Positions 37,405 through 45,242 of a stretch of DNA of 64,000 nt are shown piece after piece. The stretch lies in contig NZ_JBCNYA010000019.1 in assembly GCF_049727805.1 (NCBI RefSeq), positions 14,971 to 78,970 of the forward strand, in the 5' to 3' direction. Origin of the DNA: Frateuria_A sp049727805 (GTDB lineage Bacteria; Pseudomonadota; Gammaproteobacteria; Xanthomonadales; Rhodanobacteraceae). Both the position numbers and the translations under genes were made by a program. The notes beneath the pieces are model-generated. The model saw only the letters and a list, made by a program, of their open reading frames with translations, was not told the DNA's origin and made no database searches. Each line of letters starts with the position of its first letter. Position 1 is the first letter of the stretch.

Positions 37405-38420
37405 TACGCGTTCTCCTTGCCGTACTTGGCGATGTCTTCGGCGCTGTTGCCGAACATTGCGTTGATGGACTTGGCGGTGGCGTTGAGCGCCTTGCCGTCA
37501 CCGCCGGCCGGGTTCTTGCCGTCCAGGTTCGAATCGCCAGCCACCGCGGGGGCGACCTGCACGAACGCGCGGAACCGCTCCAGGCCGCCTTCGGTCGCGC
37601 ACTGCGCCTTGTGGTAGTCGACCGTCGCCGGCGTGATCTTTCCGGCCTTGAGGGCCGCGTCGACCTCGGCATCGATCGAAGCCTGCAGCTGCGCCTTGGC
37701 CTGCTCGGCGAGCTTGTTCTCGGCGGTCTGCGCGCGATTGATGGCGGTGTCGTAGTCGCCGCGGGGGACGTACTTGTCCAGCGACGGCGTGACATTGCTG
37801 GCTGCCTTGGTCTGCAGCGCATTGATCGCGGTCACCGCCTCGGCGGGGGTGGCCGTCTCGGGCAAGCCGAGGGCCTTGCGGATGGCTTCATCCACGGGGG
37901 GGTTCTCCTGGTCGGCGGCGCGGTTGAGCGCCAGGGGGAAGTTCGGATCGTTGACCAGCGCCACGCTGGTCAAGCGGAAGATCTGCCGGGTATCCGGGTC
38001 GAACTTGAACACCGGCGACAGAAAGCGGTACTTGCGGCCCGCCACGACCTGGCGCCCGTCGTCGTTCCAGGCGATGCGACCCCACACGGCACCATTGCGA
38101 GCCTCCAGGGCGTCGACCCAGCCTTGCGCCGGGGCTTCCTCGCCCTTGGGGGCCTTCAGCTCGCTGGCGTGGTTGATGTCCACCGCCAGATCCAGGTCGA
38201 ACTGGTCGACCACAGCCTGGGCGTTCGGCATCCGCCACCAACGGCCGTCCCGGCCCTGGACCAGGCCGTTGGCGTTCGGGGCGGGGATCAGCTCACGCCA
38301 TTGCGGCGCGGCGAGGTCCGCGGCGTCGACGTCGCCCAGTGCGAAGCACAGCGCTGCACGCTCGGCTACGTCGAGAGCCGCGCAGAGCGCGGTGGAAAGG
38401 GGGTGCTGGGTGGCGAGCAT
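37404..38420 (-). CDS. Prohead protease with scaffold region (Mu gpI/Z-like)
   Basis: A 338-residue Mu-like protease: NAQAVVDQFDLDLAVDINHA with SELKAPKGEEAPAQGWVDAL and RKYRFLSPVFKF DPDTRQIFRL (catalytic domain, residues about 60-180), followed by a Gln/Ala/Lys-rich coiled C-terminus (NKLAEQAKAQLQASIDAEVD), the scaffold portion. In Mu the scaffold gpZ is made from an internal start in gene I; an internal start may exist here too. It begins the head operon downstream of the central non-coding region. Confidence 0.92.
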   Translation of the reverse strand: MLATQHPLSTALCAALDVAERAALCFALGDVDAADLAAPQWRELIPAPNANGLVQGRDGRWWRMPNAQAVVDQFDLDLAVDINHASELKAPKGEEAPAQGWVDALEARNGAVWGRIAWNDDGRQVVAGRKYRFLSPVFKFDPDTRQIFRLTSVALVNDPNFPLALNRAADQENPPVDEAIRKALGLPETATPAEAVTAINALQTKAASNVTPSLDKYVPRGDYDTAINRAQTAENKLAEQAKAQLQASIDAEVDAALKAGKITPATVDYHKAQCATEGGLERFRAFVQVAPAVAGDSNLDGKNPAGGDGKALNATAKSINAMFGNSAEDIAKYGKENA

Positions 38421-38818
38421 GGGACCATGCTGCCGATCGCCGGTCGGGGCCGGCAGACTGAAGCGCTTCAGTCAGACGACTGGGGCTTCGAGCGGGGTGG
38501 TCAGCATGCCGTCGGGGCGATCCGGTGGCAAGTCCGGAGGCAGAGGTACGCGTGAACGTGCTGTGAGGGCATTTGAAACCCGTTTAAAAGCTTCTGTAGC
38601 GGCCAGGTAGGCGGGGGGCCGCTAGATCGGGTGGCACCAGGGGGCTGCACGGGCCTCTGAGGGCCGTTTTGCCGAAGTCCGTTTCTGCAGGGTTCCCGGC
38701 ACGGGTCTATACTCGGTCCCGCTGTAGCCGCGAAGACTGGAAAATCGCCGGGCCAGTGGTTGCTTCCGAGCTTCCATGTGGGGGTGCCAGGTTCGACCTG
38801 GAGGGCGTCCCACCACGG
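38421..38818 (-). other. Central non-coding region of the prophage
   Basis: Almost 400 bp without a convincing gene, rare in this compact element. It lies about 21 kb from the phage left end, near the middle of 39 kb, between the F-like (gp30) and I-like (protease) genes. It contains a 16-bp perfect palindrome (38457-38472), a TTTAAA-bearing AT-richer stretch near 38577-38590 and a 103-nt foldable element at its right edge. Mu has its strong gyrase site in the matching place (between G and I), so this may be the counterpart. Confidence 0.55.
38457..38472. promoter_or_regulatory. 16-bp perfect palindrome ahead of the protease gene
   Basis: ACTGAAGCGCTTCAGT, 37 bases upstream of the protease start. 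A near copy, GCTGAAACGCTTCAGC, lies at 46951-46966 just past the Mor gene. Shared core CTGAARCGCTTCAG suggests one DNA-binding protein acts at both, possibly the Mor-type activator. Confidence 0.6.
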
Positions 38819-38824
38819 CTACAG
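38722..38824. ncRNA. Candidate structured RNA, 103 nt
   Basis: CTGTAGCCG (38722-38730) pairs with CGGCTACAG (38816-38824), closing a region with ACTGG/CCAGT (38736-38757), GTGGG/CCCAC (38778-38813) and CCAGG-TTCGA-CCTGG (38787-38801). On the plus strand TATACT (38708-38713) is placed 8 bases before the first stem, as a -10 box would be, though no good -35 box is seen. On the minus strand the last stem contains the gp30 stop codon. Which strand is transcribed, and whether it is an RNA at all, is open. Confidence 0.35.
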
Positions 38825-40192
38825 TGCATCACCCTCGTCCAGGCGCACCATGCCGGGCTGTTCCAGGTTCGCCCGCGCCACGATCGCGCCGCTGCGGATC
38901 GCGTTGATCGCCCCGCCATCCTTCGCAAAGTCGATACGCACCGCCAGGCGCCCATGCTGGCCGTCCTCGCGTAGCCACGGCTCGAACACGTACAGCAACG
39001 CCGGCTGCCGCCCGGCGCCGTCCCAGATCACCGCGCGCGGGTTGGCCAGGTGGCGTACCAGGTTGCGCACGTCGGCAACGGACATCGCCTTGTGCCCCTT
39101 GCGCGCCTCGGCCATCAGGTGGGTGACCTCGCGCTGTTCGATCGTCAGCCCGGCCGTCGCCGGCGTCACGCCCACCTTGCGCTTCAGTGCGTCGACGATC
39201 TGCGGGCTGAGCGCGCCGATCGTGCGCCGCCCGCCGGCGCCCTGCAGCTCGCCGGCCTTGATCGCGTCCACCCATTCCCGGAACGCGCCCTCCAGATCGT
39301 CCTGGATCACCGGCAGCGTCTGCGCCATCGCCTGGGCACCGGCGGCCGCCGGCGCGCGGTTTACCGACTGCATGAACTCCTGGGCCACCTGGCGGCGCCG
39401 GGCCACCTGGCCGGGGTTGGTGTCCCATCCGGGGTCGATGCCATCCGGCACGCGCTCGATCTCGCCCGTGCGCTTGTTCACCCAGGAGCGGAACTCCAAC
39501 CGCGGCGTCTCCAGCTTCACCGGCAGCAGCTGCTGCACGCGACGGCCGGTGGGCAGGCCCGTGCGATCGTCCAGCTCCTGCGGCGCCAGCGGGTCCTGGT
39601 AGCCGCGATCGCGCAGCCGGCCGTACTCGATGCGGCTCACCTGGCGCACCCAGCATTTGCAGCCCCAGCCGTTCGGCGGCATGGCCCAACGCCAGAACTC
39701 GTCCTCGATCGGCAGCATCGTGCCCGCCCAGGCGACGTGCTGCGGGCGGTGGCGTGCGCTCGGTCCCAGCAGGTAGAGCAGATATGGATGCGTGCTGGCC
39801 GTGCGCTGGATGCGCTCCCACTGGCCCGCCTGGCGCGCGGTGCGCAGGTTGGCGTTGTAGATCGTCCGCAGGCGCCGCGGCGAGCCCAGTTGCACCAGGC
39901 CCGCCTTGCCGGTCAGCGGATCGACCGCCTGCTGCACGCCCCACCAGCCGCGCTTCTGCAGCTCGGGTGTCACCTGCTTGGCCCAGTCGCGCAGCGTGGT
40001 GCCGTTCCTCAGCGCTCCCACCAGCGAGTCGCGCATGTCGCTGAGCATGTCCAGCTGCGTCATCTTGGCGACGGTGAACGCGCCGGCGTGCTCCTCGCGC
40101 CACACGTCGCGGTAGTCGAAGCCCACCCTGAGCCGCTTGGCCTGCAGGTAGTCCAGCGCCTCCTGCGGCACCGGGCCGGCGGTGAAGTCCAT
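38819..40192 (-). CDS. Minor head protein (Mu gp30/MuF-like) with C-terminal nuclease-like domain
   Basis: A 457-residue protein. Residues about 1-300 are the MuF head-morphogenesis part (PQEALDYLQAKRLRVGFDYR, NLRTARQAGQWERIQRTAST, PPNGWGCKCWVRQVSRIEYG). After about 330, the segment LVRHLANPRAVIWDGAGRQP, ALLYVFEPWLREDGQHGRLA and VRIDFAKDGGAINAIRSGAI resembles the PBECR group of Barnase-EndoU-ColicinE5/D-RelE nuclease-fold domains often fused to MuF proteins. Such tails may be effectors carried in the capsid. The domain call is from pattern resemblance. Confidence 0.85.
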   Translation of the reverse strand: MDFTAGPVPQEALDYLQAKRLRVGFDYRDVWREEHAGAFTVAKMTQLDMLSDMRDSLVGALRNGTTLRDWAKQVTPELQKRGWWGVQQAVDPLTGKAGLVQLGSPRRLRTIYNANLRTARQAGQWERIQRTASTHPYLLYLLGPSARHRPQHVAWAGTMLPIEDEFWRWAMPPNGWGCKCWVRQVSRIEYGRLRDRGYQDPLAPQELDDRTGLPTGRRVQQLLPVKLETPRLEFRSWVNKRTGEIERVPDGIDPGWDTNPGQVARRRQVAQEFMQSVNRAPAAAGAQAMAQTLPVIQDDLEGAFREWVDAIKAGELQGAGGRRTIGALSPQIVDALKRKVGVTPATAGLTIEQREVTHLMAEARKGHKAMSVADVRNLVRHLANPRAVIWDGAGRQPALLYVFEPWLREDGQHGRLAVRIDFAKDGGAINAIRSGAIVARANLEQPGMVRLDEGDAL

Positions 40193-40194
40193 GC

Positions 40195-41784
40195 TCAGGC
40201 CACCGGGTTGTCGGTGGCGTCACCCAGGGCGCGCGCCTTGAACGCCTGCGAGGCGAGCGAGCGCACCAGGTCGGCGGGATCTTCGGTGGCCATCAGCTCG
40301 CCGAGGCCGGCGAGGAACTCCTCCTCCGTCTGCGATCGCTCGGCGAGGGCGCGCACTGGATCGACCAGGGGGTCGACCAGCGGCGACCAATCGCCCAGCG
40401 GGTCGGCGACCAGCTCGTCGATCGCGTCGTCGCCTTCCGAGTCGCCGCTGCCGGCGCGGTTGCGGGCGCGCTTCTCTGAGGCCGGCGCAAGCGCCGGTGC
40501 CGCCGCGGGCGCCGGTGAGGGCGCAGGCGGCGTCAGCACCGCCTCATCCTTGCCCGGATCAGGGAGGCCGATCTTGTCCCGAACGACGGACTGGCCCACG
40601 CGCAGGCCCAGCGGCACCAGCTTGGAAAGGACCTCGGCCAACGTCGAGAGGTCCTCCGGCTCGATCACCTCCAGGCAGACGCGTGGGTAGCGCTTCTGCG
40701 GCCCATAGTTGAGGTCGATGAACGGGCGCACCAGGTCGCGGCTGAGCGTGTTGCCTAGCTGGCGTGCGTCGGAGGTCTGGATGTCGCCGCGCACGTCGTT
40801 GTGCACGTTCGCCGTGTTGGAGCCCAGGCCGGTGGGCTGGGCATCGGTGGTAGCAGTCTGCCCGAGGATCGCCTTGCTGACCTGGCGATCGAGCCAGTCG
40901 GCCAGGCCGGCGAACACCTTGTCGCCGCCGTCGCTGGTGCGCGCCAGCTGCTCGAACTGGATCTCCATCGACTTGGGCAGGATCGCCGCCGCGTCGGTGC
41001 CGATGTTGGCCACTGCAGTGATCAGCGTGTTGATGTCTTCCGGCAACGCGCCGGGCGAGTAGCGACCGATGCGCAGCGGCATGCCGAATACCTCGGCGAA
41101 GGCCATCCAGTCGGTGAGCGTGAAGCTCTTGCACATGTAGGCGGCCGCCGCGATGCGAGCCAGGCCGCCGCGGATCGTGAGGCCGGACTTCAGCCGCGGG
41201 CGGTGCACGATGAACTTAAACGCCGGCAGCGGCGTGCCCATGATGTGCTCGTCGTCGAGCAGCATCAGCCGGGTCTGCGTCTCATAGTCGAAGCGGAAGA
41301 ACCGCGGGTCGCGCCATTCGTAGCGCGCCGGCTGCCAGGTCTTGCCGCTGCGGTCCCACACGATCTCGACCGCGCTGTAACCCTTGCCCAGCGCGTCCAG
41401 GCAGTCGTCGGCCAGATCGCCGAACTCCGGCGCTCGCACCAGCTCGCGCACGGCATCGGCCAGCTTCTGGTCCTGCGCATCGTCCGAGGCCGCCTCCACC
41501 GTCACCGGCAGTCCTGACACAGCCCGCTTACGGGTTCCCAGCACGCTGGTGTAGTGCCAGTCGCGCTCCTCCATCTCCTCGGCCAGGGTGAGATAGGCAT
41601 TCGCGTCGTTCTCGGTGGCATCGAGCAGGATCTGCGCCAGGCGCGAGGGCGAGAGCGATCCGGCCACGGGCGTGAAGCCCCACGTGGAGCGGATGCCGGT
41701 GACAGTGGGCCGGGCGATTTCCTCCTCGAGCACGCCCAGCTCGAAGGGCTGGCCATCAGGGCCGACGATGCGCGACTGCGCCAT
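40195..41784 (-). CDS. Portal protein (Mu gp29-like, DUF935)
   Basis: A 529-residue DUF935 portal: STWGFTPVAGSLSPSRLAQI, EMEERDWHYTSVLGTRKRAV, LDDEHIMGTPLPAFKFIVHR, MCKSFTLTDWMAFAEVFGMP and NDVRGDIQTSDARQLGNTLS. The C-terminal 130 residues are Pro/Ala-rich. Portals form the dodecameric ring for DNA packaging. Start overlaps the terminase stop by one base. Confidence 0.94.
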   Translation of the reverse strand: MAQSRIVGPDGQPFELGVLEEEIARPTVTGIRSTWGFTPVAGSLSPSRLAQILLDATENDANAYLTLAEEMEERDWHYTSVLGTRKRAVSGLPVTVEAASDDAQDQKLADAVRELVRAPEFGDLADDCLDALGKGYSAVEIVWDRSGKTWQPARYEWRDPRFFRFDYETQTRLMLLDDEHIMGTPLPAFKFIVHRPRLKSGLTIRGGLARIAAAAYMCKSFTLTDWMAFAEVFGMPLRIGRYSPGALPEDINTLITAVANIGTDAAAILPKSMEIQFEQLARTSDGGDKVFAGLADWLDRQVSKAILGQTATTDAQPTGLGSNTANVHNDVRGDIQTSDARQLGNTLSRDLVRPFIDLNYGPQKRYPRVCLEVIEPEDLSTLAEVLSKLVPLGLRVGQSVVRDKIGLPDPGKDEAVLTPPAPSPAPAAAPALAPASEKRARNRAGSGDSEGDDAIDELVADPLGDWSPLVDPLVDPVRALAERSQTEEEFLAGLGELMATEDPADLVRSLASQAFKARALGDATDNPVA

Positions 41785-43214
41785 TAGAGAACCCTCTCGG
41801 ACGTCTTGAAGGCGGCCGTGATCGACACCGGCCGGTGCTGGCGATCGCCATTGGCATCGCCGCGCGTGGGCACCTTCTGGTAGGCGAACATCTCCGCCGG
41901 CGTGCTCGCAGCGTGGATGGCCAGCGCCAATGCCCAGAAGCGGTCGGCATGGCCGTCAGGCGTGCGCTCGGCGGTGAACCGGATGTTGCCCGCAGTCGTG
42001 GTCTGCTTGGTGACCGATCGCAGGTCGGCGCGGATGTGCTTGTCGTAGGGAATCCGCAGCTGGCGGTCTTCCATCTTGCCGCGCAGCGGATAGGCCAGCG
42101 CTTCCTTCACCGCCGGGGTGAAGTTCACCGCCTCCACCCTGTGCTCGCCGAACTTGTCCTGCGCGTCGTCGGACCAGCCGATGCCCAGGCCCGTGGCGTC
42201 GATGCAGATCCGCTGGCAGCGCTTGAACCACGGATAGAGGATCTTCTCCTGGTCCGACTTGCGCATGCGCTCCAGCGGCAGCACCAGGCGCGTGTAAAGC
42301 ACATCGCCCAGCCGCTCGACCACCCACAGCACCGTCAGGTCCTTCTTACGGCCGATGTCCACGCCGCAGTACAGCTCGCCCTTCTCGATCTGCTCCCAGG
42401 CGACCGCGCTGGCGTACTCGCACGCCGCGATCAGGTCGTATTCGAGGAACGCCACATCGTCGTCCCCAGGGATGCACATGTATTCCTGCAGGAACGACTC
42501 TTCGTCGGCGCAGCCCGCTCGCACGAAGTCAAAGTACTCGGCCTCGGTCATCTCCTGGACCGGATCGTCCGCGGGCAGGGACTGCTGCAGCTTGTAGAGG
42601 AAGCCCGCGGCGAGGGCGCGCTCCAGGGTGACGGTGTGCAGACTGATGTTCTTCGGGTTGCCGCTTTCCTTGATCTCGCGGACCAGCTGGTTGAAGAAGT
42701 TGCGGCTGCCGCGGTGGGTGGAAATGACCTCCAACTGGCCGCCCCAGGTGATACCCGGGTAGGCGATCGACCACAGCATGCGCGGATCAGGGTGCAGCGC
42801 GAACTCGTCCAGGATGCGGCCACCGCGCTTGCCCGCCTGGGCGTCGGGGTTGCTCGACATGCTGTTGATGCACTTGCCGCTGGCGAACTCCAGTACGCGG
42901 GCCGTGGCGCGGGTTTCCTTGTCGACGACGATGTCGCCCATGTCGCGGGCGGCCATGTCCAGGACCTCCGCCCACATCTTGCAGTCCTGGATGAACAGTA
43001 TTGCCTGCATGTCGTCGCGGCTGCTCACCCACTGGTTGTTGCGCGCGCCCTTGACCGCCGTGCGCTCCACCGCCGCGTAGGCCGTGCTCCAGGAGAGGCC
43101 GATCTGGCGGGCCTTCTCCATCAGCTTCAAGCGACTGCGATCCTCCACCCAGCCCATCTGGTAGTCGAGGAACAGCCCGTCCTTGTGGACGGGGATGATG
43201 CGGGCATTGCCCAT
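41784..43214 (-). CDS. Large terminase subunit (Mu gp28-like)
   Basis: A 476-residue packaging motor. The ATPase part has EKARQIGLSWSTAYAAVERT (Walker A-like region) and GGRILDEFAL (Walker B with catalytic Glu); the nuclease part has YCGVDIGRKKDLTVLWVVER and IDATGLGIGWSDDAQDKFG with metal-binding aspartates. Size and order match Mu gp28. Headful cutting into flanking host DNA is expected. Confidence 0.94.
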   Translation of the reverse strand: MGNARIIPVHKDGLFLDYQMGWVEDRSRLKLMEKARQIGLSWSTAYAAVERTAVKGARNNQWVSSRDDMQAILFIQDCKMWAEVLDMAARDMGDIVVDKETRATARVLEFASGKCINSMSSNPDAQAGKRGGRILDEFALHPDPRMLWSIAYPGITWGGQLEVISTHRGSRNFFNQLVREIKESGNPKNISLHTVTLERALAAGFLYKLQQSLPADDPVQEMTEAEYFDFVRAGCADEESFLQEYMCIPGDDDVAFLEYDLIAACEYASAVAWEQIEKGELYCGVDIGRKKDLTVLWVVERLGDVLYTRLVLPLERMRKSDQEKILYPWFKRCQRICIDATGLGIGWSDDAQDKFGEHRVEAVNFTPAVKEALAYPLRGKMEDRQLRIPYDKHIRADLRSVTKQTTTAGNIRFTAERTPDGHADRFWALALAIHAASTPAEMFAYQKVPTRGDANGDRQHRPVSITAAFKTSERVL

Positions 43215-43759
43215 CAGCCACCGCCCCGCAACACCCGGGCGCGGATGCGCTGAACGGTCTCTTCGGACACGCCGTCCGTGCGGGCGACGGCCGCAGCCTC
43301 CTCGGCCGCCTGCTCGCGGGCAATGCGCGTGATTTCCTGGCGTTCCTGCAGGCTGATCTTCCGCGCCTCCATGACGGCGCGGGCGCCACGGGCCAGCATG
43401 CCGATCTCCTTGATCGACAGATCCTCCGCCTCGGCGTCGGTGGCCTTGAGCGCGGCATGGGTGGCCAGCGTGGTCACCGCCTGCACCAGGAGCTGGCCGG
43501 CGCGATCGTTCGGGTCCTCGCCCAGCTCGGATACCAGCGAGGAACTCGCCGCCTGGATGTCGCGCATGCGGCCGGCCAGTTCATCGACGTTCTGCTTGTA
43601 GCGCCCCACCGCACTGCGGCTGGGCGACTTGGCCGCAGGGAACCGCTCACGCACCTTGGCGACGATCTCGTCCAGGGTGTGGCTGTCCTCCCGGATCAGT
43701 TTCTCCAGGAAGGCGCGCTGGTCGGGCGGCAGGCGCTTGATCGAACTGGTGCGCGGCAT
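43214..43759 (-). CDS. Small terminase subunit (Mu gp27-like, DUF3486)
   Basis: A 181-residue DUF3486 protein: MPRTSSIKRLPPDQRAFLEK, SHTLDEIVAKVRERFPAAKS and PSRSAVGRYKQNVDELAGRM. The first 70 residues are a helix-turn-helix type DNA-binding part. It precedes the large terminase with one-base overlap. Confidence 0.9.
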   Translation of the reverse strand: MPRTSSIKRLPPDQRAFLEKLIREDSHTLDEIVAKVRERFPAAKSPSRSAVGRYKQNVDELAGRMRDIQAASSSLVSELGEDPNDRAGQLLVQAVTTLATHAALKATDAEAEDLSIKEIGMLARGARAVMEARKISLQERQEITRIAREQAAEEAAAVARTDGVSEETVQRIRARVLRGGG

Positions 43760-43763
43760 GGGC

Positions 43764-44069
43764 TTACTTCGGACTCGGGTGGCTGATACCCGGCACCCGG
43801 GCGTGCCCCTCGGCCACGTCGCCGCCGCGGGCGGTCAGCGTGCACAGGTACAGGCTGGGCACCTCGGGCACCGGCTCCAGCAGCACCAGGCCCTGGTCCC
43901 TGAGCCAGTGGGCGTCGGTCAGCACGTCGTCGCGCGAGGCGGCCACGGCCAGGTGGTGCAGGCCGGCGTGCAGGTTCGAGGTGTTGAGCCGGAAGCCCGG
44001 TTGCTCGGAGAGGATGCGCAGGATCACCAGGCGGCGGTCCTCGCGGAGTCGTTCGGAAAAGGTCTTCAT
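43764..44069 (-). CDS. Mu gp26-like winged-helix protein
   Basis: A 101-residue protein: MKTFSERLREDRRLVILRIL, LNTSNLHAGLHHLAVAASRD, LRDQGLVLLEPVPEVPSLYL. It resembles the gp26/ArsR-like group located between gp25 and gp27 in Mu-like phages; role not established. Its start overlaps the DUF2730 stop by one base. Confidence 0.82.
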   Translation of the reverse strand: MKTFSERLREDRRLVILRILSEQPGFRLNTSNLHAGLHHLAVAASRDDVLTDAHWLRDQGLVLLEPVPEVPSLYLCTLTARGGDVAEGHARVPGISHPSPK

Positions 44070-44356
44070 CAGTCGTTCTCCAACAGGTGCTCCTGGATGG
44101 TTCGGAGCAAGCCGGCGATGGCGGTCATCTGCCCGCTGATCTCGGCCGCCTTCTCCTTCACCCCGTTGAGGCCAGTGCGAAGGTCATCCAGGTGGCTGTG
44201 GGTTGGCAGGTTGTTCACGCGCGCTTCCAGCTCCATCAGGCGCCGCTCGAAGTGCCGCATGTCGTGGTGCCCGTTTCCGCGCAGTCCGACCACCACCAAC
44301 CCAAGCAGGTTGACCAGCAGGAGCGCGAGGATCACGAAGGCGATCGTTTCGTTCAT
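44069..44356 (-). CDS. Mu gp25-like membrane protein (DUF2730)
   Basis: A 95-residue protein with one N-terminal transmembrane helix (TIAFVILALLLVNLLGLVVV) followed by a coiled coil (RRLMELEARVNNLPTHSHLD, LRTGLNGVKEKAAEISGQMT). This is DUF2730, Mu gp25; function unknown, perhaps linked to lysis or assembly at the membrane. Confidence 0.85.
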   Translation of the reverse strand: MNETIAFVILALLLVNLLGLVVVGLRGNGHHDMRHFERRLMELEARVNNLPTHSHLDDLRTGLNGVKEKAAEISGQMTAIAGLLRTIQEHLLEND

Positions 44357-44592
44357 CGGCGATCTCCAACCAGCTGCTGCTCATGCTTCTGCGCGCAGCC
44401 GGCGCAGCGGCTGGTCTTGCCGGCGAGCACCTGCAGGCGCTTGGGTTCGATGGGCTTGTCGCAGTCGATGCAAAGGCCGTCGATGCCATCGGCGCGAGGG
44501 CGGAAGCTCTCTTCGATCCGATCCCGTACGCGTTGCAGCGCCTGGTCGCGCTCGAACGCTTCGAGCTCCTGCAGGCGGTCCATCTCATCCAT
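44353..44592 (-). CDS. TraR/DksA-type C4 zinc-finger protein
   Basis: A 79-residue protein with CIDCDKPIEPKRLQVLAGKT followed by SRCAGCAQKHE, the C4 zinc finger of TraR/DksA. A short coiled coil (LQELEAFERDQALQRVRDRI) precedes it. TraR proteins bind the RNA polymerase secondary channel and could shift host transcription late in infection. Coupled to gp25 by an ATGA overlap. Confidence 0.85.
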   Translation of the reverse strand: MDEMDRLQELEAFERDQALQRVRDRIEESFRPRADGIDGLCIDCDKPIEPKRLQVLAGKTSRCAGCAQKHEQQLVGDRR

Positions 44593-44610
44593 CAGGTGCG
44601 TGCTCCTGGT

Positions 44611-44874
44611 TCAGCGCTTCATGCGCAGCGCGCGGCGACGCGAGCGCGCCGGCTTGGCATGGCGGCAGGCCTTGCCGTGGTGCTTCTGCGGGCTGCCCTT
44701 CCTCGACGGCAGGCGGCCGCCAGTACGGGCGGAGGTGCGCCGCGTGGCGCGCCGCGTGGCCACCTGCACCACGCGAGGCTCGGCAGCGACGTGTGCGGGC
44801 GGCGCCGCCATGAAGCCCAGGCCAGCGAGCAGGCCAAGCGCCAGCGGCAGACGCATGAATCGGGGTCGGTACAT
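44611..44874 (-). CDS. Very basic exported protein in the lysis cassette
   Basis: An 87-residue protein with a signal or anchor segment (MRLPLALGLLAGLGFMAAPP, AHVAAEP) and then about 55 residues dominated by Arg, Lys and His (VATRRATRRTSARTGGRLPS, RKGSPQKHHGKACRHAKPAR). AGGAG lies 5 bases before the ATG, and the gene begins 3 bases after the outer spanin stop, so it is very probably translated. I know no family. A cationic peptide acting on the envelope during lysis is possible. Confidence 0.65.
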   Translation of the reverse strand: MYRPRFMRLPLALGLLAGLGFMAAPPAHVAAEPRVVQVATRRATRRTSARTGGRLPSRKGSPQKHHGKACRHAKPARSRRRALRMKR

Positions 44875-44876
44875 GG

Positions 44877-45242
44877 CTACTCCTGAGAGGCCGGCGCCGC
44901 CGGCGGTTGGGTTGCGGGACGGGTGACCTTCTCCGTGGTGGCCCTGTCGGCGTTCGCTCCCTGCAACGTGCCGCGCCACTGCTCGATCCAGAGCAGGCCA
45001 TCGAGCGCGCACACCACCGGAACGCCTAGAAACGCGCAGCGCATCGGGGGCGGCGGCGGTTCCGGGATGCGGTCGGTCAGCCTGTGGTCGACCGGCTTGT
45101 AGGCCGGCACCGGCACCTCAATGACCTTGGGTGGTTGCAGCGCCGGCGGCGGGCTTGGCTTGTGGCGCAGGCCCGAACAGCCGGCGAGAAAGCACAGGGC
45201 ACACAGGCAGATGCTCCAGGTCAGAGCAGTCGGGGCTTTCAT
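44877..45242 (-). CDS. Outer-membrane spanin lipoprotein (Rz1-like)
   Basis: A 121-residue lipoprotein with lipobox FLAGC in LTWSICLCALCFLAGCSGLR and Pro-rich segments (KPSPPPALQPPKVIEVPVPA, RIPEPPPPPMRC). Its first 125 bases overlap the inner spanin gene in another frame, as in Rz/Rz1 pairs. It should sit in the outer membrane and join the inner spanin to fuse membranes at lysis. It is longer than lambda Rz1 (60 residues). Confidence 0.82.
   Translation of the reverse strand: MKAPTALTWSICLCALCFLAGCSGLRHKPSPPPALQPPKVIEVPVPAYKPVDHRLTDRIPEPPPPPMRCAFLGVPVVCALDGLLWIEQWRGTLQGANADRATTEKVTRPATQPPAAPASQE

Noticed and set aside
38622..38816. A 64-codon open frame, and an in-frame continuation of gp30 past its TAG, in the central gap
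   Set aside because: Composition is Arg/Pro/Gly-rich with no domain, no ribosome site and no coupling; long open frames are common by chance at this GC content.
38780..38820. A tRNA-like 3' end (GGTTCGACC and CCACCA) in the central gap
   Set aside because: No acceptor, D-arm or anticodon stem with correct spacing can be drawn; the T-arm-like hairpin fits better inside the larger fold.
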